From Xanthobacter sp. NM-59 (GTDB taxonomy: Bacteria > Pseudomonadota > Alphaproteobacteria > Rhizobiales > Xanthobacteraceae), in the NCBI RefSeq assembly GCF_021401125.1, contig NZ_JACBFQ010000002.1:62001-126000 (forward strand): a stretch of DNA of 64,000 bases. Direction: 5' to 3'. Shown one piece after another: positions 8,112 through 16,288 of this stretch. The notes under the pieces were generated by a model that saw only the letters and a program-made list of their open reading frames with translations, was not told the origin of the DNA and did not search any database. Positions within the stretch are counted from its first letter, which is position 1; the number at the start of each line of letters is the position of its first letter. The translations under genes and the position numbers were made by a program.

Positions 8112-8129
8112 GTACGCAGTTCTGCGTAC
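8112..8129. promoter_or_regulatory. 18-bp palindromic operator between the acyl-CoA ligase and prpE
   Basis: GTACGCAG (8112-8119) and CTGCGTAC (8122-8129) are perfect inverted repeats separated by TT. They lie 63 bp before the prpE start and 176 bp before the ligase start. The symmetry and length fit a dimeric repressor or a short-chain-acyl-CoA regulator. No regulator gene is next to it, so the cognate protein is unknown. Confidence 0.5.
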
Positions 8130-8192
8130 TTGCTCCTTTGAAGGGGCATCGGCACTAACCAGAGCAAAGAAATGCCGAAAAGGGAGACGTCC

Positions 8193-10109
8193 ATGGACAG
8201 CATGAAGAGCAGCCGGTACGCTGAAACCTATGCCCGCTGGCGCGACGATCCGTCCGCCTTCTGGGGCGAGGCCGCGAAAAAGATCGACTGGACCACCCCG
8301 GCCACCAAGGTTTTCGATCCCGACGCCGGTGTTTATGGCCGCTGGTTCGAGGGCGCCGTCGGCAATACCTGCTTCAATGCGGTGGACCGGCATGTGGCCA
8401 ACGGCCGCGGCGAGCAGGCCGCCATCATCTATGACAGCCCTGTCACCGCCTCCAAGCGCACCATCACCTATGGCGAGCTGAAGCACGACATCGAGACCCT
8501 GGCGGCCGTGCTGCTGGACCTGGGCGTAACCAAGGGCGACCGCGTGCTGGTCTACATGCCCATGGTGCCCGAGGCGCTGGTGGGCATGCTGGCCTGCGCG
8601 CGCATCGGCGCCATTCACTCCGTCGTGTTCGGTGGCTTCGCCGCCAAGGAGCTCGCCACCCGCATCGAGGATGCCGAGCCCAAGGTGATCCTGGCCGCCT
8701 CCTGCGGCATCGAGCCGAACCGGGTGGTGCCCTACAAGCCGCTGCTCGACCTTGCCATTTCCATGTCGGCCGTGAAGCCCGAGCACTGTGTGGTGCTGCA
8801 GCGCACCCAGGGCCCCGCCACCCTCACCGAGGGACGCGACGTGGACTGGGGCGAGGCCTGCGCCGCGGCCTCCGCCGCCGGCAAGGCCGCGCCATGCGTG
8901 GATGTGGCCGCCACCGACCCGCTCTACATCCTCTATACCTCCGGCACCACCGGCAAGCCGAAGGGCGTGGTACGCGACACCGGCGGCCACATGGTCGCGC
9001 TCACCTGGACCATGGAAAACCTCTACGGCATCAAGCCGGGCGAGGTGTTCTGGGCCGCCTCCGACATCGGCTGGGTGGTGGGGCATTCCTACATCGTCTA
9101 TGCGCCGTTGCTGGCCGGCTGCACCACCCTCGTCTATGAGGGCAAGCCGGTGGGCACGCCCGATCCCGGCGCCTTCTGGCGGGTGGTGGAGGAGCACAAG
9201 GTGGTGGCCCTGTTCACCGCCCCCACCGCGCTGCGGGCCATCAAGAAGGAAGACCCGGACTGCACCTTCAAGACCGGACGCGACATGGGCCACTTCCGCA
9301 CCCTGTTCCTGGCCGGCGAGCGCGCCGATCCGGACACCGTGAAGTGGGCCGAGGACAAGCTCGGCGTGCCGGTGGTGGACCACTGGTGGCAGACCGAAAC
9401 CGGCTGGGCCATCGCCGCCAATCCGGTGGGGCTCGGCCTTCTGCCCATCAAGCTCGGCTCGCCCACCGTGCCCATGCCCGGCTTCGACGTGCAGATCGTG
9501 GACGAGGCGGCCAAGCCCGTTCCCGCCGGCACCATGGGCTCCATCGTGGTGAAGCTGCCGCTGCCTCCCGGCTGTCTGCCCACCTTGTGGCAGCAGGATG
9601 AGCGCTTCAGGGAAAGCTACCTCGCCGACTATCCCGGCTTCTACAAAACCGCCGATGCCGGCTTCATGGATGATGACGGCTATGTGTTCGTCATGGGCCG
9701 CACCGACGACATCATCAATGTCGCCGGCCACCGCCTCTCCACCGGCGGCATGGAGGAGGTGATCGCCTCCCATCCGGACGTGGCCGAGTGCGCCGTGATC
9801 GGCGTCAAGGATTCGCTGAAAGGCGAGGTGCCGTGCGGCTTTGTGGTGCTGAAGGCGGGCGAGCGCCGCGCACCGGAAGTCATCGAGAAGGAACTGGTGG
9901 GCCTGGTGCGCGACCGCATTGGCCCGGTGGCAGCGTTCAAGCTTGCGGTCACCGTGAACCGCCTGCCCAAGACCCGCTCCGGCAAGATCCTGCGCGGCAC
10001 CATGAAGAAGATCGCCGACCACGACGCCTGGTCCATCCCCGCCACCATCGACGACCCGGTGGTGCTGGAGGAAATCGAGGGCGTCCTTAAGGATCGCGGC
10101 ATCGGCTGA
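8193..10109 (+). CDS. prpE: Propionyl-CoA synthetase
   Basis: The 638-residue enzyme activates propionate (and more slowly acetate) to the CoA thioester, feeding the methylcitrate or methylmalonyl-CoA route. Motifs: P-loop YTSGTTGKPKGVVRD, the PrpE-type block SDIGWVVGHSYIVYAPLLAG, WWQTETGW, hinge GRTDDIINVAGHRLSTG and catalytic, acetylatable Lys in TRSGKILRG. The ACS-type N-terminal domain YAETYARWRDDPSAFW is present. GDxGxVxGHSYIVYAPL and the length separate PrpE from acetyl-CoA synthetase. The ATG at 8193 follows GGGAG; an ATG at 8172 has no such site. A strong terminator follows directly, so the gene is monocistronic. Confidence 0.92.
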   Translation: MDSMKSSRYAETYARWRDDPSAFWGEAAKKIDWTTPATKVFDPDAGVYGRWFEGAVGNTCFNAVDRHVANGRGEQAAIIYDSPVTASKRTITYGELKHDIETLAAVLLDLGVTKGDRVLVYMPMVPEALVGMLACARIGAIHSVVFGGFAAKELATRIEDAEPKVILAASCGIEPNRVVPYKPLLDLAISMSAVKPEHCVVLQRTQGPATLTEGRDVDWGEACAAASAAGKAAPCVDVAATDPLYILYTSGTTGKPKGVVRDTGGHMVALTWTMENLYGIKPGEVFWAASDIGWVVGHSYIVYAPLLAGCTTLVYEGKPVGTPDPGAFWRVVEEHKVVALFTAPTALRAIKKEDPDCTFKTGRDMGHFRTLFLAGERADPDTVKWAEDKLGVPVVDHWWQTETGWAIAANPVGLGLLPIKLGSPTVPMPGFDVQIVDEAAKPVPAGTMGSIVVKLPLPPGCLPTLWQQDERFRESYLADYPGFYKTADAGFMDDDGYVFVMGRTDDIINVAGHRLSTGGMEEVIASHPDVAECAVIGVKDSLKGEVPCGFVVLKAGERRAPEVIEKELVGLVRDRIGPVAAFKLAVTVNRLPKTRSGKILRGTMKKIADHDAWSIPATIDDPVVLEEIEGVLKDRGIG

Positions 10110-10111
10110 AG

Positions 10112-10140
10112 AAAAAAGGCGCCCGCGAGGGCGCCTTTTT
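10112..10140. terminator. Bidirectional rho-independent terminator
   Basis: A run of A, GGCGCCC, loop GCGA, GGGCGCC and a run of T form a symmetrical hairpin directly after prpE. It also lies just beyond the stop of the convergent minus-strand gene and can serve both. Confidence 0.9.
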
Positions 10141-10156
10141 GCTGTGCCGGAGCGCC

Positions 10157-10459
10157 TCAGTCGCCGGAGCGCCCGCCCCCGCGCGACGGCTCGAAACACG
10201 TGTAGCCGATGAAGCACTGGGCCTTGTCACGCGTCGGCACCCACTCCGGCTTCAGCTGCATGTCGTATTCGCAAAAGCTGAGATCGCGCACGTAGCGATC
10301 ATAGAGGGTGGGCGAGGTGGCGATCACCACCGCCCCCTTCTGCTCCACCAGCCGCGCGACCTGTGCGCAGGTCATGTCCGTGCTTCGCGGCATGCTCTGG
10401 GCCGCTGCGGCTGATGCCACCATAACCAGCGCGCCCGTTACAACCATCGCCTTGATCAT
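10157..10459 (-). CDS. Small secreted four-cysteine protein, copy 1
   Basis: A 100-residue protein with a Sec signal peptide (MIKAMVVTGALVMVASAAAAQ, cleavage near 20). The mature part has four cysteines: MTC, SFC and QCFIGYTC. The block LYDRYVRDLSFCEYDMQLK and PEWVPTRDKAQCF is nearly identical in the next gene upstream, so the two arose by duplication. Four conserved cysteines in a short exported protein suggest two disulfides in the periplasm. I do not recognise a named family. Confidence 0.8.
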   Translation of the reverse strand: MIKAMVVTGALVMVASAAAAQSMPRSTDMTCAQVARLVEQKGAVVIATSPTLYDRYVRDLSFCEYDMQLKPEWVPTRDKAQCFIGYTCFEPSRGGGRSGD

Positions 10460-10656
10460 TCTGGTCCTCCGGACCTCCCGCTGACCCGGCTGGACCGCCG
10501 GCCAGCGCCTGCTGCCTCTCTGCCATCATAAGCGTACGGCAGCGGCTCTGGAATTGCGCCGCGACAATGCCAGGCAATGCCGACCGAGCGGGTGATGCCG
10601 CCTCCGCGCTTCGGGGGCGCGCCCCCGAAGCTTGGCCGGCACGGCCCCCGTTCCCG

Positions 10657-10953
10657 CTACTGTCCCGACAGCCCGCCATAGGAGGGTTCGAAGCAGGTGT
10701 AGCCAACGAAACACTGCTGTGTATCCCGCGTCGGCACCCACTCGGGCTGCAACTGCGTAGCCACCGGACAGAAGCCCAGATCGCGCACATAGCGGTCAAA
10801 TTGGTTGGGATAGGTGGTCATCAGCACTGCACCCTCCTCCCATACCAGCATGGAGGCCTCCGCACAGTCCATGTCCAGGGTACGTGGCCGCGCGTCCACC
10901 GGCACCGAGGCAAGCACCAGGAATACACCCGTAAGCAGAAGCGTTTTTCTCAT
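10657..10953 (-). CDS. Small secreted four-cysteine protein, copy 2
   Basis: A 98-residue paralogue of the gene 197 bp downstream. It has a signal peptide MRKTLLLTGVFLVLASVPVDA and the shared features MDCAEAS, FDRYVRDLGFCPVATQL, PEWVPTRDTQQCF and GYTCFEPS. All four cysteines are conserved. The ATG at 10953 follows GGAGGACGGTAAA, a good ribosome-binding site. Function unknown; the conserved aromatic and RD residues between the cysteines are the obvious functional core. Confidence 0.8.
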   Translation of the reverse strand: MRKTLLLTGVFLVLASVPVDARPRTLDMDCAEASMLVWEEGAVLMTTYPNQFDRYVRDLGFCPVATQLQPEWVPTRDTQQCFVGYTCFEPSYGGLSGQ

Positions 10954-11846
10954 TTTACCGTCCTCCGGGCTTGCGCCGGACGGCCCCACCCCCAGCGTCC
11001 TGCGCTGGTGCCATCCGGCCTCCCGGGCGGCGCGGACGCACCCGCCCGCCACACGGAGGCGCGATCGGCCGCTTCACCCAAACCAAGAGGTAAAGCACAC
11101 TTGCCGACACCGATTCGGATAGCCGCTTGTAGGTGGGAAACCCCGATCGCCGTACAATCCACCCGAAGCGGTATGGCTAAAACCTAAGTCTTAAGACGTA
11201 TAGATGCCGCACAAGACACGCCAACACTTCTAGTCGGCTACATTATACCCCCGTGTGGCGTGGAATATTTATCGCCACGCGCATGCGGGCCGAGCGACGC
11301 CCGCCCTAGCCACGCGCGCCTGGCTTCACGGAAGGCAATCGATCGGCCGCGTCGGGCCCTGACAATCCCTTATGGAGTAATGGCCCAGCGTCGCCCGCGC
11401 ACCCCAAGCCTGCCCGCCGGACCTTTCCAGATGTTCCACGCGCCTGCCCCCGGTGGGCCACACCCGCGCGAACCGCATTATCAACTACAGATTGCCTCAG
11501 CGGACGAGATCCGCAGGCCTTTCCACGGCATCCGCAACGCCCCGCCGCACGCCCCGGCATCGCGGTGCGATCACGCACAAGTGCTTAGTTTACAGATATT
11601 TTACCATGCCGCCCCATAACTGCCCCAGGGTCGACGCTCGCATTACAGCATTCCACACGCATTTAGGTATCTGGGTGCGAGTTCGATGGGTTGCAGAGCG
11701 TGGTTTTCGGTGTGGTGTGGCATGAAAGCTACGGAATCTTCCTGCGACCTCTGCTACACCAATCTCACTGGGCGGAGCGAGACGGCTGCGAATGCACTCG
11801 GCCTCTTCGGCTCACCGGTTGTAACCCAAAAATGGGGGATTAAGTG
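10954..11846. other. Long AT-richer intergenic region upstream of the first porin
   Basis: 893 bp without a believable gene. From about 11090 to 11750 the base composition is visibly less GC-rich than the flanks and no reading frame has codon-like third-position bias. One short inverted repeat, GTGGCG...CGCCAC, brackets a TGGAATATTTAT core near 11254-11277. The region presumably holds the porin promoter and may encode an RNA or a long 5' leader, but I see no specific RNA family. Confidence 0.5.
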
Positions 11847-12557
11847 ATGAAGCGGTTCCTTCTCGCCACTGTCGCGCTGGCGGCGCTCTCGGCTCCGGCC
11901 GCGGCTGCTGACCTGGCGACGAAGTACCCGGTCAAGGCCATTGCGGCTCCGGTGTTCTCCTGGACCGGTTTCTACATCGGCGCCAACTTCGGTTACGGCG
12001 GCGACAAGTACTCCTACGACTACTACACCGGTGGTCCGCTGGTGTATGGCTACGCCGGTTCGGCTGATGCCAACTCCTCCGGTTGGTTCGTCGGCGGTCA
12101 GCTCGGCTACAACTATCAGTTCGCCAATAACGTGGTCGTCGGTCTCGAGACCGATCTGCAGTGGGCGAACATCTCCGGCCAGGTGGCTGGCGTGAGCCTC
12201 GGCGGCTCCAACTGGATCGCCGGCTCCAACACCGACTACTTCGGCACGATCCGCGCTCGCCTCGGCTACGCCTTCGACCGGTTCCTGCCCTACATCACCG
12301 GTGGTGCCGCCTACGGCAACGTGCAGAACACCCTGACCCAGGGCGCCTACTTCCCGCAGGTCAGCAACTCCTCCACCAACTGGGGCTGGACCATCGGCGC
12401 TGGCGTCGAGTATGCCATCACCAACAACTGGACGCTCAAGACCGAATACCTGTATGTCGACCTCGGCAGCAGCGACTTCGGCCCGCTCAACGGCGTGATG
12501 GTGAGCGGCGACACCAAGTTCAACACCATGAAGGCTGGTGTGAACTACAAGTTCTGA
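11847..12557 (+). CDS. Outer-membrane beta-barrel porin, Omp25/Omp31 (RopB) family, copy 1
   Basis: A 236-residue protein with a classic signal peptide (MKRFLLATVALAALSAPAAA, then ADLATKYP). The Omp25/Omp31 opening FSWTGFYIGANFGYGGDK, several alternating strands (FVGGQLGYNYQFANNVVVGLETDLQWANISG), a late NNWTLKTEYLYVDLG and a C-terminal aromatic ending VNYKF are typical of 8-stranded alphaproteobacterial barrels. The correct start is the ATG at 11847, not the GTG one codon upstream; GGGGGATTAAGTG lies just before it. It is a close paralogue of the gene at 13653. Role: abundant outer-membrane protein, with passive permeability or structure inferred from the family. Confidence 0.92.
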   Translation: MKRFLLATVALAALSAPAAAADLATKYPVKAIAAPVFSWTGFYIGANFGYGGDKYSYDYYTGGPLVYGYAGSADANSSGWFVGGQLGYNYQFANNVVVGLETDLQWANISGQVAGVSLGGSNWIAGSNTDYFGTIRARLGYAFDRFLPYITGGAAYGNVQNTLTQGAYFPQVSNSSTNWGWTIGAGVEYAITNNWTLKTEYLYVDLGSSDFGPLNGVMVSGDTKFNTMKAGVNYKF

Positions 12558-12569
12558 TCCTTTTGGAAG

Positions 12570-12597
12570 CGGCGCGCTCGGACGGGCGCGCCGTTTT
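12570..12597 (+). terminator. Terminator after porin copy 1
   Basis: CGGCGCGC (12570-12577) pairs with GCGCGCCG (12586-12593), with an 8-nt loop and four T afterwards. It is 13 bp after the porin stop. Confidence 0.8.
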
Positions 12598-13193
12598 CCA
12601 TGATCAGAGCGGGCATAGAGGTATATGGCGCACGCCATTTCGCCTTGCCTTGGAGCGCTGGACATTGTCCGGCGCTTTTTCTTTGGTACGTGTCTGGCAC
12701 GTGAGGGGCCCTGCGCGGGCCTGGATAGCTGCAGCCCCCGCTCGCTTCAGCTTGCCGCCTCTCGAGTCCCCGAATCGCCCCGAACTTCGGAGCTCCGCGC
12801 TAAGTGCGCGAACTCGGACGCTCCGATGCCAACCACCGGCTCAGCCTGACGCCCCGAATCTGGAAGCCGTAGACCGCCGGCAGCATTGGCTGAGTTGATC
12901 GCGTGCAGAGCCACGACGTCAGCGCGCGACCAGAATTCGAGAAGGCCGGAGAAGCACTACCTTCTTCTTTGACCCGACGGGGGCGGCCGCTCCCCGCAGC
13001 TTCATCAAGCGCTACGGCCATCGCCGCGACGCGCCTGCCCACACACGCTGCCGCACGATTCGCGCAATGCCGCGCGACCACCACCCAAAAGTGCATCCCA
13101 CACCCGCGAACCCGGCAGCCCATTCTGCCGCGCCCGGCGCCAGCCGAAATTCGGGAATCTGGCAAAAAGAGCAATGCATTGCTGCATCGCCCT

Positions 13194-13206
13194 CCCCCCC
13201 CCCCCC
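13194..13206. repeat. Homopolymeric C tract (13 C)
   Basis: Thirteen consecutive C residues, with more C on both sides after a single T and A. It lies 446 bp upstream of porin copy 2. Such tracts slip during replication, but a phase-variation role is speculative at this distance. Confidence 0.7.
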
Positions 13207-13574
13207 ACCCCAATTATGCCGTCATCGGCACCTTTCCCCTCACCTGAATTACGGCCGCTCCCCACTCCGGAAGAGCCTCAGCTTCAATCAGACATCAGGC
13301 CGCATCACATCCGACCGACTTATGTATTCGGCGCGTTTTTATGAAGCGCATTACATGTATATCCGCGCGCATCGCGATCACCCACATGCGTTGAACCGCC
13401 GGCGACGCGACACGCTGCTACCGAGCCGCCGGAAATGACGGAACGGCATCTGGCAGCATGCCCCGAAAGAGGTATTATCGCCTGCACCACCCAAATTTCG
13501 CCATGTTGTTTCAAGCGCACTGTGGCAGGAAAGATACGCCATTTCTCAGCAACCGCTGCTAGAACGAAGAAGAT

Positions 13575-13618
13575 GAGTGGAACAGGTTCGACCTCTTCGC
13601 GCCGAACCTGTTCCACTC
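13575..13618. other. Perfect 16-bp hairpin in the presumed 5' leader of porin copy 2
   Basis: GAGTGGAACAGGTTCG (13575-13590) and CGAACCTGTTCCACTC (13603-13618) are perfect inverted repeats around a 12-nt loop. It ends 34 bp before the porin ATG and 21 bp before the AAGGGGG ribosome-binding site. There is no T run, so a terminator is unlikely. A 5' mRNA stabiliser or a repeat insertion are the options. Copy 1 of the porin lacks such a hairpin directly upstream. Confidence 0.75.
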
Positions 13619-13652
13619 AATAAACGACGAAACCCGTCCCAAGGGGGCTCAA

Positions 13653-14339
13653 ATGAAGCGGTTCCTTCTCGCCACTGTCGCTCTGGCCGCGCTCGCTGCT
13701 CCGGCCGCTGCTGCCGATCTCGCCACCAAGTATCCGGTGAAGGCCGTGGCCGTCCCGGTGTTCTCCTGGACCGGCTTCTACATCGGCGCCAACGCCGGTT
13801 ACGGCGGAGACAAGTTCAATTACGACCTGAGCTATCTCGCGGTCCCGGTGACCAGCGCCTCGATCACGTCGTCCGGCTGGTTCGTCGGCGGTCAGCTCGG
13901 CTACAATTACCAGTTCGCGAACAATGTGGTCGTCGGCCTCGAGACCGATATCCAGTGGGCGGACATCTCCGGCACGGTCGCCATCGGCCCGTACTCGGCT
14001 GGCTCCAGCGTTGACTACTTCGGCACCATCCGGGCCCGCCTCGGTTATGCTTTCGATCGGTTCCTGCCCTACATCACGGGCGGCGCGGCCTATGGTCGGA
14101 CCTCGACTGACGTCACCTGCATCACCTGCGTCGGTGTGACGGGCAATGCCACCACCAGCTGGGGCTGGACCCTCGGCGGCGGCGTGGAATACGCCATCAC
14201 CAACAACTGGACCCTCAAGGCCGAATATCTGTATGTCGACCTCGGCAATGCGAACAACATCGCCTCTTTCGCCGGCTACAGCATCGACAACGACACCAAG
14301 TTCAACTCCATCAAGGTGGGTGTGAACTACAAGTTCTGA
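13653..14339 (+). CDS. Outer-membrane beta-barrel porin, Omp25/Omp31 (RopB) family, copy 2
   Basis: A 228-residue paralogue of the gene at 11847. The signal peptide and first 50 residues are nearly identical (ADLATKYPVKAVAVPVFSW, TGFYIGANAGYGG). The core FVGGQLGYNYQFANNVVVGLE, DYFGTIRARLGYAFDRF and LPYITGGAAYG blocks and the terminal VGVNYKF also match. Differences concentrate in the predicted surface loops: loop 1 (SYLAVPVTSAS) and the loop with two cysteines (DVTCITCVG), which copy 1 lacks. That pattern is expected for duplicated porins diverging in exposed parts. AAGGGGGCTCAA precedes the ATG and a terminator follows. Confidence 0.92.
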   Translation: MKRFLLATVALAALAAPAAAADLATKYPVKAVAVPVFSWTGFYIGANAGYGGDKFNYDLSYLAVPVTSASITSSGWFVGGQLGYNYQFANNVVVGLETDIQWADISGTVAIGPYSAGSSVDYFGTIRARLGYAFDRFLPYITGGAAYGRTSTDVTCITCVGVTGNATTSWGWTLGGGVEYAITNNWTLKAEYLYVDLGNANNIASFAGYSIDNDTKFNSIKVGVNYKF

Positions 14340-14361
14340 TCTTCACCGAGAGATCAGGAAA

Positions 14362-14390
14362 AGCCCGCCGCTCGCCGGCGGGCTTTTTTA
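14362..14390 (+). terminator. Terminator after porin copy 2
   Basis: AGCCCGCCG, a 5-nt loop and CGGCGGGCT followed by six T. It lies 22 bp after the stop codon. Confidence 0.9.
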
Positions 14391-14631
14391 TTTGTGCGGG
14401 ACGTCACATCGGCGCGTTCCCCCGCGCATGCGATCGCCCGGTTGGCGACAGGGCAGCGCGCGACGAATTTCGGGCATGCTGAGATCCGCACTGTCTGGAA
14501 ACAGATGCCGAAGCCACCTTACGGCTCTGCCCCGGAGAAAATTCCATCCCCCACGAGGCGGTGCATCAGCGGCCCTGCGGAGCTCGCTTTTCCCATTTCA
14601 ACGGATCGGGAAAATGCACTAGCCTCCGTCC

Positions 14632-15546
14632 ATGAGCGCCGACATCCCTTTCGATCGTAACTTCGATTCTCCCGCAGGCGTGCTGATGCCGGTGACGCCA
14701 CAGGTGCGCCGCATCGTGGCCCCCAACCCATCGGCCTTCACCTTCACGGGTACCTGCACCTACATCATCGGCCATGGCGACGTGGCCATCCTCGATCCCG
14801 GACCGGACAAGCCGGAGCACATCGACGCCTTGCTCAAAGCCGTGGCGGGTGAGAGCGTCTCGCACATCGTCGTCACCCATACGCACCGCGATCATTCCCC
14901 GGCGGCCGCCGCCATCAAGGCCGCGACGGGTGCCAAGATCGTGGGCTGCGGCCCGCACCACGCGGCCCGCCCCCTGCACATCGGGGAGGTCAACCCGCTC
15001 GACGCCAGCGCCGACACCGATTACGTGCCGGACCACGCGATGGCGGATGGAGAAACCGTGTCCGGGCGCGGCTGGACACTCACCGCCGTCGCCACACCGG
15101 GGCACACCGCAAATCACCTCGCCTTCGCTTTGCGTGAGGACGAGCTGCTGTTCTCCGGCGACCATGTGATGGCATGGGCCACCTCCATCGTCGCGCCGCC
15201 GGACGGCGCCATGGGCGACTATATCGAATCCCTGGAACGTCTCGGGCACCGCGAGGAAAAGACCTATTTGCCAGGGCATGGCGGGCCGGTGCGCGATGCG
15301 CACTCCTTCGTGCGTGACTATCTCGACCATCGCATGGCGCGCGAGGCCGCCATCCTGCGGGGCCTCGACCGGTCCGCTGAGACCATTCCGGACTTGGTGC
15401 GCGGAATTTATATCGGCCTCGATTCGAAGCTGGTGGGCGCCGCCTCGCTCACGGTGCTAGCGCATCTTGAGCATCTGGTTGCGAGCGGGCGCGTGGAGAC
15501 CGAAGGGCCGCCCGCCATTGACGGCCGCTTCCGCCTCGCGTCCTGA
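14632..15546 (+). CDS. MBL-fold metallo-hydrolase, LACTB2-like
   Basis: A 304-residue metallo-beta-lactamase-fold hydrolase. Zinc motif HTHRDH lies at about residues 83-88, with further ligands in ATPGHT (about 148), the Asp of LFSGDHV and PGHG. The C-terminal 70 residues (VRGIYIGLDSKLVGAASLTVLAHLEHLVASGRV) form the winged-helix-like tail of the LACTB2/CPSF-like endoribonuclease branch of glyoxalase II relatives. Its substrate may be RNA or a thioester; the family does not settle it. The next gene begins 19 bp downstream on the same strand and is probably cotranscribed. Confidence 0.88.
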   Translation: MSADIPFDRNFDSPAGVLMPVTPQVRRIVAPNPSAFTFTGTCTYIIGHGDVAILDPGPDKPEHIDALLKAVAGESVSHIVVTHTHRDHSPAAAAIKAATGAKIVGCGPHHAARPLHIGEVNPLDASADTDYVPDHAMADGETVSGRGWTLTAVATPGHTANHLAFALREDELLFSGDHVMAWATSIVAPPDGAMGDYIESLERLGHREEKTYLPGHGGPVRDAHSFVRDYLDHRMAREAAILRGLDRSAETIPDLVRGIYIGLDSKLVGAASLTVLAHLEHLVASGRVETEGPPAIDGRFRLAS

Positions 15547-15565
15547 GCCTCGGAGGCCAGCGGGC

Positions 15566-16249
15566 ATGTGCGGCCGCTTCGTTCAACATCGCGCGCCGCT
15601 GGCCTATGCAGAGCATTTCGGGCTCGACCTGGCGCTGGTTCAGTTGCCCAATTGCCCGCCACGCTACAATGCCGCCCCGACCCAGGACCTGATGGTGGTG
15701 CGGCTCAATCCGCACACGGGGACCCTCGACCTTTCGCTCTTGCGATGGGGTCTGGTGCCGGTCTGGGCGAAGGATCCCAGCGGTGGGGCGCGGCTTATCA
15801 ACGCCCGCGCGGAAAGCGTGGCGGACAAGCCCACCTTTCGCGAGGCATGGCGCAAGAAGCGGCGCTGCATCATCCCCGCCGATGGATTTTTCGAGTGGCA
15901 GCAGCGCGATGGCGCGAAGCAGCCATTTTACATTACCCCTGCCGATGGCGCGCCCCTGGCGTTCGCAGGCCTTTGGGAGGGCTGGAAGGACCCCTCCACC
16001 GGCCAGTGGCTGCGCACCTTCACCATCATCACCTGCCCAGCGAATGAGAGGCTTCGCCCGCTGCACGAGCGCATGCCCCTCATGTTGGCCCTGGCGGACA
16101 TTGCCCACTTCCTGGCGGATGACGACCCGCGGCCCCTACTGCAAGGTCGCGCGGCCCCGCAGGTAACCTATTGGCCGGTCTCCACCGCCGTGAATGCCGT
16201 GCGCAACGATGAGCCGGACCTCATCACGCCCATCGGGCCCGCAGCGTGA
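15566..16249 (+). CDS. SRAP-domain protein (YedK/HMCES), abasic-site crosslinker
   Basis: A 227-residue SOS-response-associated peptidase-fold protein. The catalytic Cys is residue 2 (MCGRF) after removal of Met. Asn in INARAES, the PADGFFEW block and His in LHERMP complete the active site. HMCES and YedK form a thiazolidine bond with abasic sites in single-stranded DNA and so shield them. The start at 15566 is fixed by the requirement for Cys2. A longer reading frame exists upstream but overlaps the MBL gene. No LexA box is obvious upstream, since the gene is probably read from the MBL promoter. Confidence 0.93.
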   Translation: MCGRFVQHRAPLAYAEHFGLDLALVQLPNCPPRYNAAPTQDLMVVRLNPHTGTLDLSLLRWGLVPVWAKDPSGGARLINARAESVADKPTFREAWRKKRRCIIPADGFFEWQQRDGAKQPFYITPADGAPLAFAGLWEGWKDPSTGQWLRTFTIITCPANERLRPLHERMPLMLALADIAHFLADDDPRPLLQGRAAPQVTYWPVSTAVNAVRNDEPDLITPIGPAA

Positions 16250-16288
16250 GCGACGCGCCCGTCGCAGCGCCCCGAGCGCGCCGTCAAC

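Larger units (their letters stand above)
12598..13652. other. Long intergenic region between the two porin genes
   Basis: This 1055-bp gap has no convincing coding sequence on either strand. It contains a 13-base C run (13194-13206), a GCAATGCATTGC palindrome (13171-13182) and a perfect 16-bp hairpin (13575-13618) just before the ribosome-binding site of porin copy 2. The second half is less GC-rich than the genome average. Promoter elements for copy 2 must lie here but are not obvious. Confidence 0.5.

Noticed and set aside
8058-10217. A 719-codon open frame opposite prpE
   Set aside because: It is antisense to an intact propionyl-CoA synthetase and has a shadow-type composition.
11260-11725. 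Short open frames of 90-119 codons in the long intergenic block
   Set aside because: They lack ribosome-binding sites, codon bias and recognisable motifs; several overlap one another in different frames.
12800-13616. Open frames of 98-145 codons between the porin genes
   Set aside because: Low-complexity translations through the C tract and hairpin, without codon signal or signal peptides.
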